Source of the DNA: an uncultured Pseudomonadota bacterium
Lineage (GTDB): Bacteria; Myxococcota_A; UBA9042; CAIXZC01
DNA: 34,061 bases
Direction: 5' to 3'
NCBI GenBank assembly: GCA_937884235.1
Contig: CALGBT010000815.1
Span: forward strand, 1 to 34,061
The notes under the pieces were generated by a model, which saw only the letters and a program-made list of their open reading frames with translations, was not told the DNA's origin and ran no database searches. Position 1 is the stretch's first letter. Every line of letters begins with the position of its first letter. Below, piece by piece: positions 31,298 through 34,061 of the stretch. The position numbers and the translations under genes are program-made.

Positions 31298-34061
31298 TTA
31301 GTAGGTGACCTTGATCTGGCCATGCCCCATGCGGACATCAGCCGTGGTGCTGCTCGCGGTAACACCCCCCACGTAGGAGGACCCGCCTCCACCGCCGCCA
31401 CCGCCGCAGTTCTGGTGGCCGCCGCCACCGCCACCGTAGTATCCGCCGCCGCCGGAGCCAGCGCTGCCGCACACATCACCGTCAGCCTCCCCCGCTCCCT
31501 TGCCACCCTGGCCAAGTTCCCCGGCAGTGCCAACGATGTAGTCGCAGCATGCAAGCCCCGTTGCCCCGGCCGCGCCGCCGCCAGCCTGCGTCCCCGCCTT
31601 CCCCCCTCTCCCGGGGGGCTGGTTGGGAATGCTGTCTGTTCCATCCTGGCCCGAAGTGCCGCCACCGCCGCCGCCGACTCCGCCCGTCCAGCCGCCAGAG
31701 CCGAAGCTGTATCCCGCGTGCCCGCCACCGCCGCCGGCAACGATCTTGCGGTCGCTCAACGCGGTGCCGCCGACCCGCACATCCGAGCCGCCGCCACCCC
31801 AGCCTTTGGCCCAGGAACTGACGTTCTTGCCGCCACCGTTCCAGCCCCCGGCACTACCTTTGCCCCCCACATAGAGGTGCAGAATCTGGCCGGGGGTGAC
31901 CGCCAGCGTACCAGTGGCCTTGCCACCCTTGCCGCCGTCGGGTACTTCGAAGCCATTACCTCCACCCTGTGCGCCATAGGCTTCAACCACCACCGACTTG
32001 ACACAAGGCGGCACCGTCCAGTCCTGCGTTCCGCCAGTGTAATCAAAGGTAATGGAGCCGGTCTCGCAGGCATCGATACACTCACCAGCCCAGCACTCCA
32101 GATCCTGGCCACACTCCGTACCGTTTGCCACCGGCACAAACTGACAGCCAGCCCCGGGGGCGCACGCATCGTCAGTGCACCCATTGGCGTCATCGCACTC
32201 CACCGCAATCCCCGGCTGACACTGGCCCGCACCACAGATGTCGCCATCGGTGCAGGCGTCGGCATCATCACAAGGTGCGGTGTTGGGAGTGTTCACACAG
32301 CCATCGACGGGGTGGCAGGAATCCGTGGTGCAAAGCTCATTGTCGTTGCAGCTGATCCCGGCCCCACCACCACACACGCCCCCGGCACAGAATTCATTGA
32401 CGGTACAGGCATCACCGTCGTCGCAGGGGACCGTATTGGGCACGTGCACACACCCGGCAACGGCATCGCAAGAATCATCTGTACACAAGTCGTCATCGTC
32501 GCAATCCAGGCCCGGACCGGCCTTGCACATGCCCCCTCCGCAAGCGTCGGCAACGGTACAGGCATTACTGTCATCGCAGGGCGCGGTGTTGTTCAGGAAT
32601 TGGCAACCGGTGTTGGGGTGACAGCTGTCGGTGGTGCACAGGTTACCATCTTTGCACTCCAGATTGCCGCTGCTGATACAATCCCCGAGGTGACAGTGGT
32701 CACCGGTGGTGCAAACGTCGGCATCGTCACAGGGGACGCTGTTGAGCAGGTGCAGGCAACCCACCGCCGGGTCACAACTATCGGTGGTGCAGAGGTTATC
32801 GTCGTCGCACCCGGGCGCAGTACTTCCCTTGCAAACCCCGGCAACGCAAGTGTCTACCAGCGTGCAGGCATTACCATCGTCACAGGCCGCCTCCTTGGGG
32901 ACAAACTGGCAGCCAAGTTCGCTGTCGCAGCTATCGTCGGTGCAGGGATTCTCGTCGACGCATGCCGCGGCCGGCCCCGGAGCGCATTCCCCGGCCAGGC
33001 AATGGTCCCCGACGGTGCACACATCACCATCCTGGCAAGGGGCCTGATTGGGCGTGTGGACACAGCCTGTATCCGGGTCACAGCTGTCATCCGTGCAAGG
33101 GTTATCGTCAGCACAAATTGCCGCGACGCCGGCGACACACTTACCGACCTGGCAACTGTCGCCGATGGTGCAAGCATCACCGTCATCGCACGCGAATTCA
33201 TCATGGTCCGGGATCAGACTGCACCCTCCCGCGGCCTCGAGGTCGCAAATCGATTGCTGGCAAATAGCATCAATACCGGTCGGAGCCGGACACTCCACCA
33301 CCGTCTCCGGCAGCACCACACACTGATAAGGCCACTTGTCCTTGTTGCAGCCTAACGTGCCATTGCAGAGGTCTCCGTCTTCGAACTGGGCACAGTCCTC
33401 GTCTGCCTGACAGTCACATGCCACCGGCGTCCCGAAACAACTGCCGTCCCCACAATAGTCACCGACTGTGCAGGCATCCCCGTCATCGCAGGCTGAAGTG
33501 TTGTTGGTGAACTCGCAGCCGCCAAAACCGTCGCAGGCATCATCGGTGCAGGGATTGCTATCATCACAGGCCACCGGGGAACCAGCGCAGACTCCCTCTG
33601 CGCAATGGTCACCGACGGTGCAAGCATCGCCATCAATGCACTCACCCGCGCTCAGCGCCTCATGAACACAGCCGGCCTCTCCTTTGCAGAGATCAGTGGT
33701 GCAAGCATTGCCATCGTCGCAGGGGCCCACATACTGACCCTCGTGGAATGTCCCCTCGTCCACATCACCATCACAGTTGTCGTCAACCCCATTGCAGACC
33801 TCGGCTGCGGGCACCTGGGCATCGCAGTCCCCCAGGCCATCGTCGAGGCAAACCCGCTGGCCCACACAGGCGCCAAAGTCGTTGGCCCGGGAGCAGGGGG
33901 TCCACAACCCCAGAGATACCGAGGTATCGGTGCAGGGGCAGACCCCCGCATCCGCCACGCACTGGACAGTGCTTACACCGTCCACCGTAACCGTCTCCAA
34001 ACAGGAGAAACCCCATGGGCAGTCCTCGTCAACGGCACACTTCGCCCCGCAGAAACTACCC
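31298..34061 (-). CDS. Cys-rich repeat protein with ALK/LTK-like Gly-rich domain (5' partial)
   Basis: The frame stays open to the right edge, so the N-terminus (presumably signal peptide, lipobox and linker as in its paralogues) is missing. About 920 residues are visible. A Cys-rich head (SFCGAKCAVDEDCPWGFSC, VCPCTDTSVSLGLW) precedes MopE-like CNGVDDNCDGDVDE, two 51-aa repeats, the conserved insert (LCNGTLGC ... PYQC ... CPAPTG), about six further repeats and a partial one. The C-terminal 255 residues are Gly-rich with the order VVVEAYGAQGGG, GGKGGKATGTLAVTPGQILHLYVGGKG, GGWNGGG, GGGGSDVRVGG and DRKIVAGGGGG, ending GQIKVTY. This matches the Gly-rich domain of animal ALK/LTK receptors and its bacterial relatives. 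The TTG at 33998-34000 is an internal Leu codon, not a start. Confidence 0.85.
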   Translation of the reverse strand, partial: GSFCGAKCAVDEDCPWGFSCLETVTVDGVSTVQCVADAGVCPCTDTSVSLGLWTPCSRANDFGACVGQRVCLDDGLGDCDAQVPAAEVCNGVDDNCDGDVDEGTFHEGQYVGPCDDGNACTTDLCKGEAGCVHEALSAGECIDGDACTVGDHCAEGVCAGSPVACDDSNPCTDDACDGFGGCEFTNNTSACDDGDACTVGDYCGDGSCFGTPVACDCQADEDCAQFEDGDLCNGTLGCNKDKWPYQCVVLPETVVECPAPTGIDAICQQSICDLEAAGGCSLIPDHDEFACDDGDACTIGDSCQVGKCVAGVAAICADDNPCTDDSCDPDTGCVHTPNQAPCQDGDVCTVGDHCLAGECAPGPAAACVDENPCTDDSCDSELGCQFVPKEAACDDGNACTLVDTCVAGVCKGSTAPGCDDDNLCTTDSCDPAVGCLHLLNSVPCDDADVCTTGDHCHLGDCISSGNLECKDGNLCTTDSCHPNTGCQFLNNTAPCDDSNACTVADACGGGMCKAGPGLDCDDDDLCTDDSCDAVAGCVHVPNTVPCDDGDACTVNEFCAGGVCGGGAGISCNDNELCTTDSCHPVDGCVNTPNTAPCDDADACTDGDICGAGQCQPGIAVECDDANGCTDDACAPGAGCQFVPVANGTECGQDLECWAGECIDACETGSITFDYTGGTQDWTVPPCVKSVVVEAYGAQGGGNGFEVPDGGKGGKATGTLAVTPGQILHLYVGGKGSAGGWNGGGKNVSSWAKGWGGGGSDVRVGGTALSDRKIVAGGGGGHAGYSFGSGGWTGGVGGGGGGTSGQDGTDSIPNQPPGRGGKAGTQAGGGAAGATGLACCDYIVGTAGELGQGGKGAGEADGDVCGSAGSGGGGYYGGGGGGHQNCGGGGGGGGSSYVGGVTASSTTADVRMGHGQIKVTY
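32065..33721 (-). repeat. Tandem 51-codon Cys/Asp-rich repeats (paralogue 3)
   Basis: Two units, the conserved insert, about six full units and a partial last unit. This is the shortest of the three arrays, with the same Cys spacing. Confidence 0.8.

Noticed and set aside
31322..33355. 677-aa open frame opposite Cys-rich gene 3
   Set aside because: Same cause. It has no ribosome-binding site or domain, and its repeat period copies that of the real gene.

Overview
The window is GC-rich, gene-dense bacterial DNA. Two signs point to a Gram-negative with an outer membrane: a TonB-dependent receptor and five lipoproteins with clear lipoboxes. The huge secreted proteins built from Cys/Asp-rich repeats (CDDGNxCTxDSC type), with MopE-like CNGxDDNCDGxVDE motifs, Gly-rich tails and acidic linkers after the lipid-anchored Cys, are typical of Myxococcota and other former Deltaproteobacteria. 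That assignment is an inference; no rRNA or marker gene is present.

Layout, left to right. 1-4.7 kb holds household genes: the end of an unidentified ORF overlapping an SDR epimerase/reductase, a soluble SecD-P1-like exported protein, a small exported protein, a deoxynucleoside kinase, an FKBP isomerase with a long structured leader, and FxsA. 4.8-7.4 kb is an 877-aa Gly-rich lipoprotein with an internal duplication. 7.4-10.3 kb is a minus-strand pair: an exported protein of LIC_10091 type and an ABC-F/Uup ATPase. 10.5-11.9 kb is a compact Asp23-AmaP-PspC operon. 11.9-15.5 kb is the first giant Cys-rich repeat lipoprotein. 15.7-18.7 kb holds a lamin-tail-domain protein and a lipid-anchored alpha-amylase. 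18.8-25.2 kb is a four-gene operon: a second Cys-rich repeat lipoprotein, a membrane-anchored PstS-like binding protein, a histidine kinase and a NarL-type regulator. 25.2-28.6 kb has a YhcC-like radical SAM protein and a TonB-dependent receptor. 28.6-31.2 kb is a minus-strand pair: an erythromycin-esterase-like lipoprotein and an unusual XRE regulator fused to a degenerate thymidylate-kinase fold. 31.3 kb to the end is a third Cys-rich repeat protein, cut by the window edge.

The main theme is the cell surface. Three paralogues share one scaffold: a Cys-rich head, a MopE-like motif, two 51-aa repeats, a conserved insert, then about 7 to 12 further repeats. Each carries a different C-terminal domain: Gly-rich, ALK/LTK-like Gly-rich, or a Trp/Cys-rich cap. 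One of them heads an operon with a solute-binding protein and a two-component system, which suggests a surface-sensing pathway. The least expected single gene is the XRE/pseudo-thymidylate-kinase fusion.

Genes are packed tightly. Several convergent pairs overlap or abut at their stops (7410-7422, 25245/25246, 28591-28597). The only gene-free stretch over 300 bp is 3433-3862. No tRNA, rRNA, CRISPR array, insertion sequence or attachment site was seen.
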